Below are positions 11,211-23,414 of a stretch of 64,000 nucleotides of DNA, piece by piece; position 1 is the first letter of the stretch, and every line of letters begins with the position of its first letter. The DNA lies in the NCBI RefSeq assembly GCF_030867145.1, contig NC_134440.1, forward strand, positions 806,001-870,000, in the 5' to 3' direction. Position numbers and translations under genes: made by a program. The notes beneath the pieces were generated by a model that saw only the letters and a list, made by a program, of their open reading frames with translations, did no database searches and had not been told where the DNA came from. This DNA is from Opisthocomus hoazin (Eukaryota; Chordata; Aves; Opisthocomiformes; Opisthocomidae).

Positions 11211-12500
11211 ATCGCCGGCTCCCAGGGCTTCCGCAGGGATTCCCCAAAAGAGCGGCAGAGCCGCGCGGGCGACGGCGCTGGGCAGAGCCGAGGGGGCTGC
11301 CCCGACCCCCGCGCTGCACAGCACCCTCGGCCCACGCCGCCGTCCCCGAGCATCGCGCGTGGCACCCCAGCCCCGTCCCCTCCCCGCCGGAGCCGCCGTC
11401 CTCGCTCACTTGGGTTTCCTTTCACGGAAGGGGGAGCTGAGCAAAACGCATCAATTATTGAGCCGGGGCGCGGCGAGCCCGCCGCGTGCCCCTTGCTGAT
11501 GCCGCTCAGGTAGCGCCGCGCGGCGCCGCAGTCCGACACCTCCGGCGCGACTCGCCGCAGGGCTCCGCCAGCGCGCGTCAAGGTCAATTTTTGAGCGGCT
11601 GACAAAAGGCACGAGCGGGCAGCGGTCCCCCCGCCGCGGCCTGCGACGCGGGGCCAGGACGCTGGGGATGGGCAGCGCCGAGCGATGCCGCCTGGCCGAG
11701 GGGACCTCCGGCGGGGACGGGGACCCGCGATGGGGACGCGGCGGGTCCCTCGGCAGCGCAGCGGCTCCCGGCGGCACACGCGGCAGCGATTGGATCCAGA
11801 TGTTTCCCCCCGCAGCCGGAAACCAGCTCCCCCCATCCGGAAAGCGCGCGGCAGCCCCTTCCACCGCGCCACGACGGCTTCGGTGGGGCCGGGCGCGCAG
11901 GCGAGCCCCCCAGCACGGTGCCGCGGCTGGGGTTGACCCCTCCCGGGCAGAGGGACGGGGCAGCTCGGCAGGGCACGGGCGCGGCAACGCCAGCTCTGCC
12001 ACCGCGCTCCCGCACTCGGGGTTTCGGGACCCGCAGCGACGGGACCGCGGCGTCGCCGCGCTCCGGCTGCGCGTCCCGGTCCTGCGGCCGGGCTGGCACA
12101 CGGGCGCCCGGCCGGCTGCCGCGCTCAGCCCGCGCGCCTCCGTCGCCAACCCATCCCGGTCTCCCGCGCACCGACCCCTCCACCTCCGTCTGCTCCCACG
12201 CAGCGGGCGACGGGCAGCGCGGGCTCACCGAAGGGGCAGGAGCCCACCGACGGCTGCCCGGGGGCCGGGGTGAAGCCGCTGCAGAGCTGCTCTGCTGGAG
12301 CCGAGCCCCCCCGGCCCCCTCTGCGGACCCGGCGTCAGCCCAGGGGCGGGAGGGTGCCTGCGAGGCGGCCACACCAGCACCCTCTGCCCTGCCCTGAAGC
12401 GGGGCCGGGTGCCCGTCGGGCTGGGTGCCCACCAGGCTGGGTGCCCACCATACCAGGCACACGGTACCAAAGCCAAACCCCCCACAAAGCTCCGGCCAGG

Positions 12501-13030
12501 AGCCCCCAGCCCCGACGCCCAGCTCCCAGCGGGTTGGGAAGGGGCTGGCGGGGAGCCCCCAGCCCCGACACCCAGCTCCCAGCGGGTGGGGAAGGGGCTG
12601 GCGGGGAGCCCCCAGCCCTGACACCCAGCTCCCAGCGGGTGGGGAAGGGGCTGGCAGGGAGCCCCCAGCCCCAATGCCCAGCTCCCAGCGGGTCGGGAAG
12701 GGGCTGGCGGGGAGCCCCCAGCCCCAATGCCCAGCTCCCAGCGGGTGGGGAAGGGGCTGGCAGGGAGCCCCCAGCCCCGACGCCCAGCTCCCAGCGGGTC
12801 GGGAAGGGGCTGGCAGGGAGCCCCCAGCCCCGACGCCCAGCTCCCAGCGGGTGGGGAAGGGGCTGGCGGGGAGCCCCCAGCCCCGACGCCCAGCTCTCAG
12901 CGGGTTGGGAAGGGGCTGGCGGGGAGCCCCCAGCCCCGACGCCCAGCTCCCAGCGGGTGGGGAAGGGGCTGGCAGGGAGCCCCCAGCCCCGACACCCAGC
13001 TCCCAGCGGGTTGGGAAGGGGCTGGCAGGC
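12501..13030. repeat. 53-bp minisatellite, 10 copies
   Basis: Units starting AGCCCCCAGCCCCGACGCC occur with a strict 53-bp period from 12,501 to 13,030. Copies differ by a few substitutions (GGGTTGGG, GGGTGGGG or GGGTCGGG in the middle; GACGCC, GACACC or AATGCC near the start). There are no indels between copies, which suggests recent or homogenised expansion. Confidence 0.97.
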
Positions 13031-13309
13031 GGCTCCAGGCAATGGCGGGCGCAGCTCGCGGCCAAACCCATGCCCAAGGGGTTCCCTGAAGGACCCCCCG
13101 ACCCACGGGGCCCTGTCCCACCCCCAGTGACACCCTGCCCTGGGGAGGGTGCCCTGTCCCGCACGGGGACAGGGGAGCAGAGGGAGGAAAACCACCAGAA
13201 AACCCCAGAGAGCCGCCTGCGGAGCCAGCGCCCGCGTTCAGCCCCTCGCACGGGATTTAAAGCCCATCGCGGCGTCCAAGCCCTGCAACGGCGCGAGAAC
13301 CTCAGCTGC
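13031..13309. other. GC-rich intron DNA
   Basis: Flank of the 53-bp array; nothing recognised. Confidence 0.4.
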
Positions 13310-13470
13310 CGTTAAAAGCACGCATTGCTGCTCGTCACGTTACGGAGAACAGCCTGAAAACCAGCCCCTGGGGATCAAACAACTCCAGAAAGAAGAAAAA
13401 TAAAAAATTCATGTCATTTATATTATTTAAAACCCGAGAGTTGGCAAACCAGTCTCTCAACTGGAGAGCA
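13310..13470. promoter_or_regulatory. Candidate conserved noncoding element (AT-rich island C)
   Basis: A 160-bp AT-rich block includes AAAATAAAAAATTCATGTCA and TTTATATTATTTAAAAC. It is unique within the window and flanked by GC-rich DNA. Confidence 0.28.
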
Positions 13471-15050
13471 CTGGGGCGGTTCACACCTCGCAGCAGGCAG
13501 GGAGATGGGCAGGGCTGGAAGCGTGGGTGCCGAGCCCAGGGCCACCCCTCGGCGCCCCGCGCCCGTCTGCCGGCCGCGTCTCCCTCCCGGGGGGTCTCCG
13601 AACCCCTCCGAGCCCGCGGGACACAGCGGGGCCGGGGGACAGCGAGTTGGTTTTACCGTTGCGTTGGTTCCAGTTTGATTGCCGCGGTGTCATTAACGGC
13701 AGGGAGCAGGGTCCGGGCAGCGGGGACGCTGCCGTCGGTCTGTCCTGCCGCAGACCCCCGGACGCCCTCGGCGACGCGGGGCGCGGGAGCCAGCGCGTGC
13801 CCCTCCTCCGCACGGCCCCAGCCGCGCTTGGTGACAACAGGGACAGGAGCCATCGGCCAGCGCCGGAGCCTCCCGGCTCGTCCTCTCCCACCTCCTCCGG
13901 CTCCGTTCAGCAGTGCCAGGCAGCGGGATGGCGGCTTCGCCGCAGTCCTCCCTCCTCCTCCTCACCGCTCCACCACAGCTCCCAGTCTGCAACTGGGGAT
14001 GCTCCCACCATCACCAACCGTCCAGCCCCGGGGCTCCATCGCAGCCCGTCCTGCCCGGGGCCACGCCGTCCTCCCGCCAGTCCCTCTTGGGCATCGCCCG
14101 TGCCCAGCGCAGCAGCAAGCCCCCGCCTCGCGCCCGCGCTGCCGGTGGGCTCCCTCGGGGGGCCAGGAGCTGGGGAACCCCCTCGGCTCTTGCCTTGGCT
14201 GCTCCCACCCAGGAAACCTCCCACCAGCCCAGAGCTGCCCGACACCCCCCCGCCCGGAGCCGAGCTCGCCCTGGGTGTCACAGCCGACGTCCCAGCGTGC
14301 TCCCCGGGGACGGCCGTGGCGGGACCCCCGCGCTGTCGCCGTCCCTGGCGGGACCCCCGCGCCGTCGCCGTCCCCAGCAGCTCCGTCCCCGCGGCGGATG
14401 GCTGACGGCGTGCGGGAACCCGGACGCCAGCAGCGGCCCCCCCGCGCCCGCCAGCAGCTTCCCAGCCCCGTGTGCTCGCAGTCTTCACGGGCGCGCCCAG
14501 GACGCGTGCCCAGCGCTTCGGCTCGCACCCGCACAGCACCCCCGGGACCGGGCCACCCTCCCGCCGGTCCCCGCAGCCCCGCTCCCCCCCGAGACGCTGG
14601 AGGGGCTGGGAGCCGGGGTGGGGGTTCGCTGGGAGCGGGTTCCCACGGCGTGGGTGGGGAGCGAGCACCCGGGCAGGTGGAGCCCGAGGGGATGAGGGAT
14701 GCCAGAGGTGCCCGAGCAGGCTGGGCAGGGACGCGCAGCGTCATGGGGAGGGGACGTTGGCACAACCCCAACCTACGCACGGCTTCCAGCCCGGAACGCC
14801 TGGCAAAGGAGAAGGATCAGGCCCAGGCAGACGCGCCGGGGAGCTGGGGTGCAGGGCTGCACCCCAAGCTGCGGGACAGCCACCGCAGACGGTGCTGACC
14901 CCGGGGCCTCGCGCTCGCCCCGTTCTCCTCCTGACACCAGTGGCCTCCCAGTTCAGCACTGGGGAGACGGTGCCCGCCGGGCTCCCGCGGGGACAGCGGT
15001 GTCCCCGGGCAGGTTTGCTTCATGGGCTCACGGAGGAAGGCACCGGCGCG
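13471..15050. other. GC-rich intron DNA, no exon seen
   Basis: Single-copy GC-rich DNA. A 31-bp direct repeat (core GTCGCCGTCC then GGACCCCCGCG) occurs twice near 14,318-14,372. No other structure found. Confidence 0.4.
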
Positions 15051-15094
15051 GAGATATTTAAGCAGCGTTTTACCATCGTAAAAAATTAGAGTCA

Positions 15095-15262
15095 CAATAT
15101 TAATTAATCCTCAAAGCACTTCACGAACATTAACTAATTAAGCCTCCCAACCCCTCTGCGAGGTGGGAAAGGTATCGTTGGCCTCGTTTTACAGCTGCAG
15201 AGAACGAAGCGCGCGGAGGTGACGTGACTCACCCAAGGTCACCGCGAGCCGGGTGAAGGCGC
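15095..15262 (+). mobile_element. MIR-type SINE remnant, plus orientation
   Basis: The block carries the ordered words of a MIR/CORE-SINE: AAGCACTTCACGAACATTAA, then CTAATTAAGCCTCCCAACCC, CGAGGTGGGAAAGGTATC, CTCGTTTTACAGCTG, GAGGTGACGTGACTCACCCA and AAGGTCACCGCGAGC. These match in order the consensus passage from the 'gctttacatgtattaa' word through 'cattttacagatgagg' to 'cttgcccaaggtcacac'. It is diverged and lies inside an AT-rich island (15,060-15,200). Confidence 0.75.
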
Positions 15263-15659
15263 GAAGGGGACCCCGAAATCTGCCCCGCACGCCCCCTCCT
15301 CCCCTCCCGAGCAGGGCAGGACCTGGCAGTGCTGGGCACCACGCGGCGCCCCGAAGCCCCCCCGCCGCCCCGAGCCGGGTCCCAGCACCCCGCTCCCCAC
15401 CCAGGGCCACCAGTGCGAGATGGCGCGGCAGGCGACGGGGCGACGGCACCGCGCTCGAGCCGGGACCTGCCACGTCCCCGCCGGCGGGCAGAGCCCCCAG
15501 CACGGAGCCCCGGGGCAGAACCTGCCCGAGCCCGGGGCAGAGGGCGAAAATAGGAACGGCCGAGGGGCTTCATCGCAGGCACGAAGGACCCTGCGCGGTC
15601 TGGAAGCGACGAGAGGCCGCGGCTGGGTGCTCCGCCGGTGTCTCGATCCCGCGGCATCG

Positions 15660-15735
15660 ATCCAGGTAATAGCCGGCAATTGTCCAGACACAATATCATA
15701 AAGTCACTTTAACCACAGCCATAAAGCTCCCCCCG
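15660..15735. promoter_or_regulatory. Short AT-rich candidate element (island D)
   Basis: Contains GGCAATTGTCC, CACAATATCATAAAGTCAC and CATAAAG, resembling HOX/CDX-type sites. GC-rich on both sides. Confidence 0.25.
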
Positions 15736-16394
15736 CCTGCGGCACCGCCGGGCGCTCCCCGCGCCGCGCCGGGGGACGGACCCCAAACCTCGGCCCCACC
15801 GCGCCGGGGGCACGGGCGCGGGTCTGAGCGCGGCAGCAGACGCTGCGGGGGCCATCGCCAGCCCGCGGCTCCGTGTCGGGGTGCGACGGAGCCGCCGTCG
15901 CCAGGCCACCCACCTTCGCAGGGATGAGGGCACCCAGGGGGTCCCCACCCCAGGCATGGCCCCCCCGGCTTCACCGCTCTCCCCTGCTGCACTGGGAGCG
16001 TGGGGGACCGGGAGGGGACGCGGAGCCGCCCCGGGCTCACGCGATGCCTCTCCTGGGGACCCATGGCTCAAAGGCAGCCGCCGAGATTCGCCGTTTCCAG
16101 ATTTAACCCGTGGGACTGAGGTCGTTAGGAGGAAAGGCGCGGTGACAGCCCCAGCCCCCGCACGGCAGCCGTGAACCCCCCCGCTCCCCGGCTTTGCTCT
16201 CGCCCCCAGCCAACACGGGGCTCCGGGACCCGGCCCCACTTCCCAGCGCCAGCCCCCCAGCACCGCCGTGTGTCCGTGCCCCCGGCCCCCGCCCCGGCTC
16301 GCAGCCAGCGGTCGCCGTCCCCGCTTCCCCGCCGGAGCTCGGTGGGGTTTCGGTCGCCGGCAGCCCCTGCCCGCGCTGGAAAACGCCGCTTTCC

Positions 16395-16475
16395 CCACCC
16401 GCCGTTTCCCACTGCTTAATAAGCACAAAATATGTCCGTGTCGCCAATTACTTGGTTCGTTTGTGCTGCTGCGGG
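16395..16475. promoter_or_regulatory. Short AT-rich candidate element (island E)
   Basis: CTTAATAAGCACAAAATATG is followed by CGCCAATTACTTGG, with TAAT-type cores. No coding potential. Confidence 0.25.
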
Positions 16476-17429
16476 CAGCGCTGGCGCAGGGAAAATCCCG
16501 CGGGAGCTGCCCCGGGGAGCGGGGGGAGCCCCGGCAGCGGCCCCCAGCCCTTCCAGGGCCGAGCACCCCATCACCCCCCCAGCGCCCTCGCCGTCAGAGC
16601 CGCCTTCGTTAGCTAACGGCCTTCCCACGTCCCCAGCGCGACACCAAAGGCGAGACCCTCCTGGGTTCAGAGCAGCCTTCGAGGGTCACGGCCAAGCCCC
16701 TCGGGTGGCACCGGCTGCCAGCGCCGGCTCTCGCCCGGCTGCGGTCCCCGAGCGTCCCCACGCCGCGGCACAGCCGCCCTCGGCCGCCGCCAGCCCGCGG
16801 TGACGGAGCCCGACGGGCAGAGCCCCCGCTCCTGGCTCCCGGCCGCTGCGGGAAGGCAGAGTTCAGCAGGCGAAGGCGCCCATTTTGCCCCGCGGTGGGG
16901 GCTGGGCTTTGGGGTGCCGACGCTGCCCCGGCACCGCAGCAGGATGCAGCCCCTCCGGCGCCAGACAGCGGGTCCAAGCCCGAGCTGGCCCACGGCACCC
17001 ATCGGCTCCATCCCTTGGGAGCAGCTCGGCAGGGCTGCCGGACCTGCACCCACCCAGCCCCGGCTCCAGAACCCCACTTCCTGGCTCAGCGGGGGGCTGG
17101 GCCCCCCCAGTTCCACTGCTGATTTACACCAGCAGCCCATGGTTCGGGGCCCGGCCCGCCGCTGTGCCGGCACTGCAACCCCTTCCAGCACGGAGCAAGC
17201 CCCGAGCGGCACCGCGGACGCGTGCCGGACCTCGCACCGTCCCGCCAGGGACCAACCCCCCCCAGGGACCGACCCCCCCCAGCCCCGGGCAGGATTTACA
17301 GCCGCTGAGACCTCTCCCCTCGACGCGGCCGCGGCCGCCACGCCGTCATTATAAAAACATGAAGCCAGGTCGGTCCCCAGGAGCCGCGCTCCTCGCGCTG
17401 CCGCGTGCCTGCGCCCGTAAATCCTCCCG

Positions 17430-17515
17430 CCACGAGGCAGCCCGCGGCCGGCCAGTTGTACGGCGAAACCAATATTACCATGTTTAAGAAAAAAACCCCA
17501 AATCCCACCCATTGG
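17430..17515. promoter_or_regulatory. Short AT-rich patch (island F)
   Basis: Contains AACCAATATTACCATG (with a CCAAT box-like word) and an A-run. Weak candidate. Confidence 0.18.
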
Positions 17516-17939
17516 GGCTCCCCTCCCGCAGGGGACGGCACCCTCGTTTCGCCCCACCCGGGGGGCAGCGGGGACCCCCCGGCGAAGGGCCACCTCCGCG
17601 GGATGCCATCACGAAGCTGGGCTCCGGCGCTGCCAAACGCACGCGGCCGTGGGACGCGCGCAGGAGCCAACCGCGGCTCCGAGCCACCGCGTCCCCGCCA
17701 GGACCCCAAACCAGCCCTCCCCGTGCCCCCGCGCTGCGGGCGCAGACCGGAGGGGCTTTGCCGCCCACGCCAGCGGCACCGCGCGCTGCCAGGGGAAGGC
17801 TCCGGCCGCCGGCCGAGACCCCCAGCTCTGGGAGGGAGCAGGGGGACCGGCTGTGCCGCGGGACGCGGCGCCGGGAGGGCGATGCCCTTCCCCAGCTCTC
17901 CGTGCTCTCCGCAAGTATCAGCTGCTTCACCCAGCCCCG

Positions 17940-18085
17940 GCAGCGACCCTCACCTTGCGAGCGGAGAAACTGAGGCCGGGCGGGGGAAGCCGTTCGTCTC
18001 CGCGTAACGAGCGGGAGACCGGGTCCAGAATTCCCACCCAGCTCGCGGGCTTAACGACGAGAGCATCCCTCCGCCTCACCCAGAG
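17940..18085 (+). mobile_element. MIR-type SINE remnant, plus orientation
   Basis: GCGGAGAAACTGAGGC is followed by CGTAACGAGCGGGAGACCGG, GTCCAGAATTCCCACCCAGC and GGCTTAACGACGAGAGCATC then CCTCCGCCT. This follows the 3' half of MIR in order (gaggaaactgaggc, taagtggcagagccggg, attcgaacccaggc, gctcttaaccactacgct, actgcct). Confidence 0.6.
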
Positions 18086-18155
18086 GCTTTCTATTGGAAA
18101 AGACAACATTACGATCTATTATTATTAATCAATTTTGAAATCTTCTCCGGAGCCC
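18085..18155. promoter_or_regulatory. AT-rich candidate element (island G)
   Basis: GACAACATTACGATCTATTA runs into TTATTAATCAATTTTGAAA. It directly abuts the MIR remnant, so it may be part of, or exapted beside, the old SINE. Confidence 0.28.
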
Positions 18156-20374
18156 AGATTCCTGCTGCCTTGCACCCACACCGGGCCCCGCCGGTGCCCG
18201 ACGCCAGCGTGAGCCGCGGATGCAGCCGGGCCGGAAAATGGACAACTGCGGCCGACGGCGGTGATGAGCCCGGCCCGGGGCCGGCCGGAGGGCGGCGGGT
18301 GGGTGGCTGCACCCCACCGACCCCGAGAGCCGGCACGGACACAGATGCAGGCAGGGAACGTCGGAAGCCCGGCCCCGGTGCGAGGCCATGGACGCCGGGC
18401 ACGCCAGCCCCGAGCGCTCGGCCGCAGCAGCGATCCCCGCTCCCCAGCCCCCTCGGAGCCTTTCCTTCGCCCCGCGGGGCCGGGCAGCGACGCCAGGGCC
18501 ACGGCGCGGGGCGAGCCCGGCGTTTCGCAGGACCCAGCCCCAGCCAAACCACGAGCCCAAGGCGATCCCACCGGGGTGACCCTGGACAGGGCTGGGGGCC
18601 AAAAGCCAGTTCTGTTTGGGCAGGGGTTTGGATTCTCTGTTGGGAACCAAACCGGGAGCACCGTTTGACCGGCGTCCGCAGCCGGAGCCGGTGCCGTACC
18701 CGACAGCGGTCGTACAACCACAGCACGGCGGCAGCGGGGCAGCATCCCCCGGCCCCGGGGACGCGGCACGGCGTGGCACGGCCACGGCTCCGTGCCGAGT
18801 CTGGCAGCGGGCAGCATGTCCCCCTGCCCACCCGCACGAAGGGGCTCGGGACACCCACGGACAGGGTCCGGAGGATCGCCAGGACGGACACCGGGCCCTG
18901 AGGCACGAGGCTGCCCCGGCGATGAGGACCGGCCAGGGCTCAGGGTAACAACAGCTTCCCCCAGCCCAGGGTTTTGGAGCCCTCCCCGTCCCCACCGGCC
19001 GCCCCGGCCATGGGGGTCTTGTTGGAGCGGGGAACCCCGAGGTGCAACCGCGGTGCCAGGACCCAGCCGGCATCGCCAGCTCCCCCACCCCTGGGTGACC
19101 GCGGCCAAACCGCCCTGCGCCCCCCGGGACCCCGCCGGGCGAGGGGCCGGTCCCAGCCCAGGACGGGGAGCCCGGGCGCGGGGAGCTGGCCCGCCGGCAG
19201 GAGAGCGGCCGGACAAACGGACACCGCGGGGAGGAGCAGACGCAGCCACGGGCTTTGCGCCATTGTGTGAAAAGAAGGAAAATGGTGGCAGGGCACGAGG
19301 AAGAGGAGCTGGGACGCAAACCAAAGGATGAAGCTGTGGGGAGGGGCGAGGGGGCGATTCCCCTCCAGGGAATTCCTCCACACAGGGCACGCGGCCCCTC
19401 GAGGGACCCCGGGACCACCGCCCCCCCCGCCCAGGCTGCTCCCCAGGCACGGAGCCCCCTCCCCACGCAGCCCCCAGCCCACCCTGGGGACAAACCAACC
19501 CAGGCCGATGATCCATGGAGACGCCCGCCGGGAAGGCAGACGGCCCCGCGTTGGGCGACCCCGGGAAGGCAGCGAGGGGCCGACCGCAGCCCCCCACGAG
19601 GCTCCGTCAGGATTTGACGTCCCAGCGCTCAGCACCCGGCTGGGTCCGGGGACCCTCAGCCGCCCGGCTCCCGGTTTCCCAGCAGAGCAATGGAGAATTT
19701 TGGTGAGCACCCAGGTACCAAACACCAGGAGGAAAACCCTTCGGGAGAGCATCTTCTCGGGCAGCGCCTCTCCCGCCTCCGCCCCGCTCGCCCGGCTGCG
19801 CCGAGGATTTTTCCGAGGTTGGCGAAAGTCGCCTTCCTCGGGGCCGGCGGCCCAGCCCCGCTGCGGGGTCTGGCAAATCGTCTTGACAAAAATAACCCCA
19901 AATCTGCAGGGCGGCAACGCCCCGAAGAACGCCCGTGTGACGGGGAGCCGGGGAGTTCGGGCTGGAGGGCAAAACGCTGCCATTCCTGGGGCAAAACGGG
20001 GAGAAGGCTGGGAAAGGGCCCCGGTAATTTCAGGGCAAGGGGAAAATCACCGCTGTTCAGCAAATATTTCTGTGCTCCGTCAAAAAACCCCGACCCTTCC
20101 CAAACACCGCGGAAACAAAAGCGCCCGTCCCAGAACGCGCAGCCCTGGCAGCCCCCAGCACCCCGCAGCGGGGCGGACGGACAGACGGCCGCGGCACAGA
20201 CGCCCGCTGCAGCGACCCGGCCCTCAGCGGGCACGCGGGGTGGGGGACGCACGCGGCAGCGTCGCTCCCGCGCCCGGGAGCCGCTCGGGGCCGGAGCGGC
20301 ATCGCCCATCGCTGCCGAGCGCGGGTACCCCCGTCCCGGGGGGCTCTGCCCCGCGTTTTTCCACTCAATTTCCT
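18156..20374. other. GC-rich intron DNA, nothing recognised
   Basis: Single-copy GC-rich sequence without exon, SINE or array signals that I can support. Confidence 0.4.
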
Positions 20375-20510
20375 TCCCGCGTCGGCAGGAGATAAATCCC
20401 TCTGCCGAGGCAGGCGGCCGGAACGGCAAAGCCAGCGGTGCCAAGTTTAATAAGCAACCCTGATCAAGAAACCAGATAATAATTGGGATTATGGAGCTGG
20501 CTGGGAACGA
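20375..20510. promoter_or_regulatory. Candidate conserved element with OTX-like core (island H)
   Basis: GGAGATAAATCCC, AAGTTTAATAAGCAACC, CCAGATAATAATTGGGATTA occur within 110 bp. GGATTA/TAATCC is the core recognised by OTX/bicoid-class homeodomains, and GATAAT words are present. Confidence 0.3.
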
Positions 20511-20624
20511 GCTTCCCCAGCTCCTGGCAGCCGCTCGGGCTGCTCCGGCACCCGGCACGGGGCGGCAACGGCACCCGCGGGGCTGGGATGGGGGCTGGGC
20601 GCCGCGGGGAGCAGCGTCACCTCC

Positions 20625-20672
20625 ATTAAAATTAAAAAAAAAAAAATAACAAAAAAAAGCAGAACAAAAACC
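20625..20672. repeat. A-rich simple repeat
   Basis: A-runs broken by single T or C (20,629-20,670) on the plus strand. Confidence 0.9.
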
Positions 20673-20869
20673 CCCCTTTTTGGCTGCCCCGCACAGTCAG
20701 TGCCGCAGTACAAGGGGCCGATCCCCACCCTCGCCCCGTGCCCCCCAAACCCCACGGGAGCGCCCGGGGCCCCCAGCACCCCCCCAGCCCCGCGTCCCGG
20801 CTCGGTGCCCGGCACCGCAGGCAGCTCAGGCGCCGGAACAATCCCGTCGCGGCTGGATTTTGCGCGGGG

Positions 20870-21250
20870 CGCGAGGTTCAGGGGCTTTTCTTCCTCAGTG
20901 GAAATGGGATTGGAAAAGGAAGAATTGGGATTTTTCGAGTTCTCTACAGGGTCAGGCTTGGCTGATTTTATTTGACTGCAAATATAAATAGGGCTTTTTA
21001 AAAATTAAAAAAAAAAAAATAAACCAAGCCAGTCTAAATAAAAACCCACTAGAAGCCACAGTGAGAAATCCTGCTGGACGACAGGCAGAAATACCTGCAG
21101 CCAGGCTGAGCGCTCAGAAATATTTGTATTTGCTGTCTAAACACTTTATCTGTTTCCCAGCACACGGGAGAGTTCTGCTCTCTGCTTAACGTTCCAGGAA
21201 AAATAAACCGATACAAATGATTTCCCCTCTTCTGCAGAAAAAAAAAAACC
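20870..21250. promoter_or_regulatory. Candidate conserved noncoding element (AT-rich island I)
   Basis: The longest continuous AT-rich block in the left half, about 380 bp. It holds GATTTTATTTGACTGCAAAT, TATAAATAGGGC (TATA-like), CAGAAATATTTGTATTTGC (forkhead-like TATTTG words), CACTTTATCTG (GATA core) and a 13-nt A-run at about 21,007. No reading frame with splice support is present. It is bounded abruptly by GC-rich DNA. Confidence 0.38.
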
Positions 21251-23222
21251 CCTCCAGAACTCGGTGGCGGACGCACGGGGGGAAACAGCGAATATTTCCA
21301 CCGAAACCCGGGCGAGCGCCGCGCGCGTCGCGTCCATGGCGGGGACAGCCCGGCCGGGGACCCAGCGCGTCCTCCCCGTCCCCAACCCCGCGCCGTTCAT
21401 TCGCCTTCTCCCCAAAACTGGCGGCCCCGGGCGCGGCGCCAGCAGAGATTCACGTTTTGTGCAAAAGATTCGAAATTCAGAGTTTAATTCTTGGGGGGAC
21501 CTCAGGGCGGCGTGGGGAAGGAGCTGGAAGGAAAGCGCGTTCCCGTATTCCAACGAAAAGTGCCGAGGGCTGGATTTAAACTGCGGAGCCCGGTAACCCC
21601 GGCTGGGGTGCGCCGGGTGGGACCCCCTCTGCCTGGGCAGCCCCGAGCCCCCCGCGGCGGCTGAGCACGCAGGGGGAGGGGGGAGAACCCCCAAAGGCAG
21701 GGGCAGGACGGGGGGAGAAACGCCACGAAAAGCAGCAGATCGGCGGGGCCGGGAGAGCTCACGTGGCAAGGGAGCCCAGGGCTGCCTCCCGCGGGACCCC
21801 ACCGCGGCCTCGGGACCCCACTGCGGCCGCCGGACCCCACCGCGGCCTCGGGACCCCACCAGGACGTGGCTCAGCTCCGGCCCCTCGCCCAGCGGCCGCG
21901 TCGCTCGCTGCTCTCGCAGGAAGGGTCTCGGAAAGCAAACACGGCAAGAAGGGAAAAAAATAAAAGGAGGAAGAAGGAAAAAAAAAAAACAACCACAAAA
22001 TCTCGTTTCTGCCCGCACCCCTCTCGCTCCGCTCCTGACCCGGAGGAAATGTCAAGGGGCCGAGCAGGGCTGGGAGCGGCGCCGGGGGTCTCGCCAGCCC
22101 CAGCGCCGATCGGCTTCACCGGAGGCCGCGAGACGCCGATAGCCACGCTGTGCCACGTCCCAGCCGCGGCCGGGACCGATGAGGGTCCCCAGCCTCCCGG
22201 GGCAGCGAGCCACGGGCAGGACGGGGCATTCTCGGATGGCGCAGGAGCTGGGGAGCCCCAGCCTCACCCCGAACCCCCTCTGCCCCGGACCCCCGGCCAG
22301 CGCCGGCTGCCCAGCCCAGCAAGGTGCTGTGTGGGTGAGACCCACCGGTGTCCCCTGCCACCCCCAGCCCGCTGCCCGGGGACGGCCCCAGCCCAGCTGG
22401 GAGCCCGAGAGGGCTGGGCAGGATGGGGGGGCGACCCCAGAGCTCCCAGCAGCGCGGGCTGGGGCCCCAGTCCAGCACCTCGCGTGCCTTTGCACCTCCA
22501 TCGGCTCCGAGGGGCTCGGCCCCCTCTGACGGGCTCGGCCCCCTCGCAGCCCCGGGGGCTCCCCAAGGGCGCCCGGTAAGCGGGGGGCGTTCCCCGTCCC
22601 CGGTGTCCTTCTGGGAAGCACATTTTCCCCCTTTGTCTTGTTTTTCCCCACCGTTGTGGCTTTGACAGCCTCGTCCCCCTCGGAAGGTTGGGACCCTCCC
22701 ACCCACCCCCACCCCGGGCGGGGGGACAAAGCCGAGCGGAGCGGGCGGCCGCGCAGGGCGGAGGCGGGTGCTTTCCCCATCCCTTTGGAGAAGGACCCCT
22801 TTTTGTGTGTGTCCCCCCCCTCATTGCGCCTGCGGCGTCGCCATTCGGCACACGGCGGAGCCGCACGAGCCGCCACAGCCCCGCGCCCACGGTGCCGGCC
22901 CAGGGGACCCACCCGACCCCCGGGGCAGAGCTGGGGTCTGGCCAGCGAAGACCAAACTTCTGCCCCTCGCCCTGGGGGGCCAAGGACCCCCCATCGGCCG
23001 CCCAGCTCCCTCCGGCCGAGCCCCCGGACCCTGGCAGGCGAGGGCTCGCCCAGCCCCTTGCCCAGAGACAGGATGAGGCCAGCAGGAGACCGGCGAAGCG
23101 GAGCAGGATTTGTCCCACCCAGGGACAAGCTCAGAGAAGCCCCAGTTTAAGCACCCATCGCCGAAAGGGAGGAGGCGTCCCCAGGGCCAGGCACCCCCCC
23201 CCGCAGACTGGGCTGGGGGAGA
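21251..23222. other. GC-rich intron DNA with A-rich patch
   Basis: An A-rich run lies at 21,954-22,000. Around 21,795-21,860 the words GGGACCCCACCGCGGCCTC recur about four times with a roughly 18-19-bp spacing, a short degenerate repeat. Otherwise nothing recognised. Confidence 0.4.
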
Positions 23223-23375
23223 GGTGACCCCAGCCCTGCCGTCACCCACCACCACGCAGAGCCAAACCCACCCGGGGGGGTCCGGTGACCCCAGCCCTGC
23301 CGTCACCCACCACCACGCAGAGCCAAACCCACCCAGGGGGGTCCGGTGACCCTCACCCTGGCATCACCCAGCCTT
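23223..23375. repeat. 61-bp tandem repeat, 2.5 copies
   Basis: Units beginning GGTGACCCCAGCCCTGCCG start at 23,223 and 23,284 and are nearly identical; a third, diverged copy starts at 23,345. Confidence 0.9.
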
Positions 23376-23414
23376 CGCCTGCCACCCAGCCCACCCCGCA
23401 GCCTCCACTCTCGC

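Noticed and set aside
10523-11872. 449-residue minus-strand frame with HPASPHPAS repeats
   Set aside because: Translation of the 15-bp array plus stop-poor GC-rich flanks.
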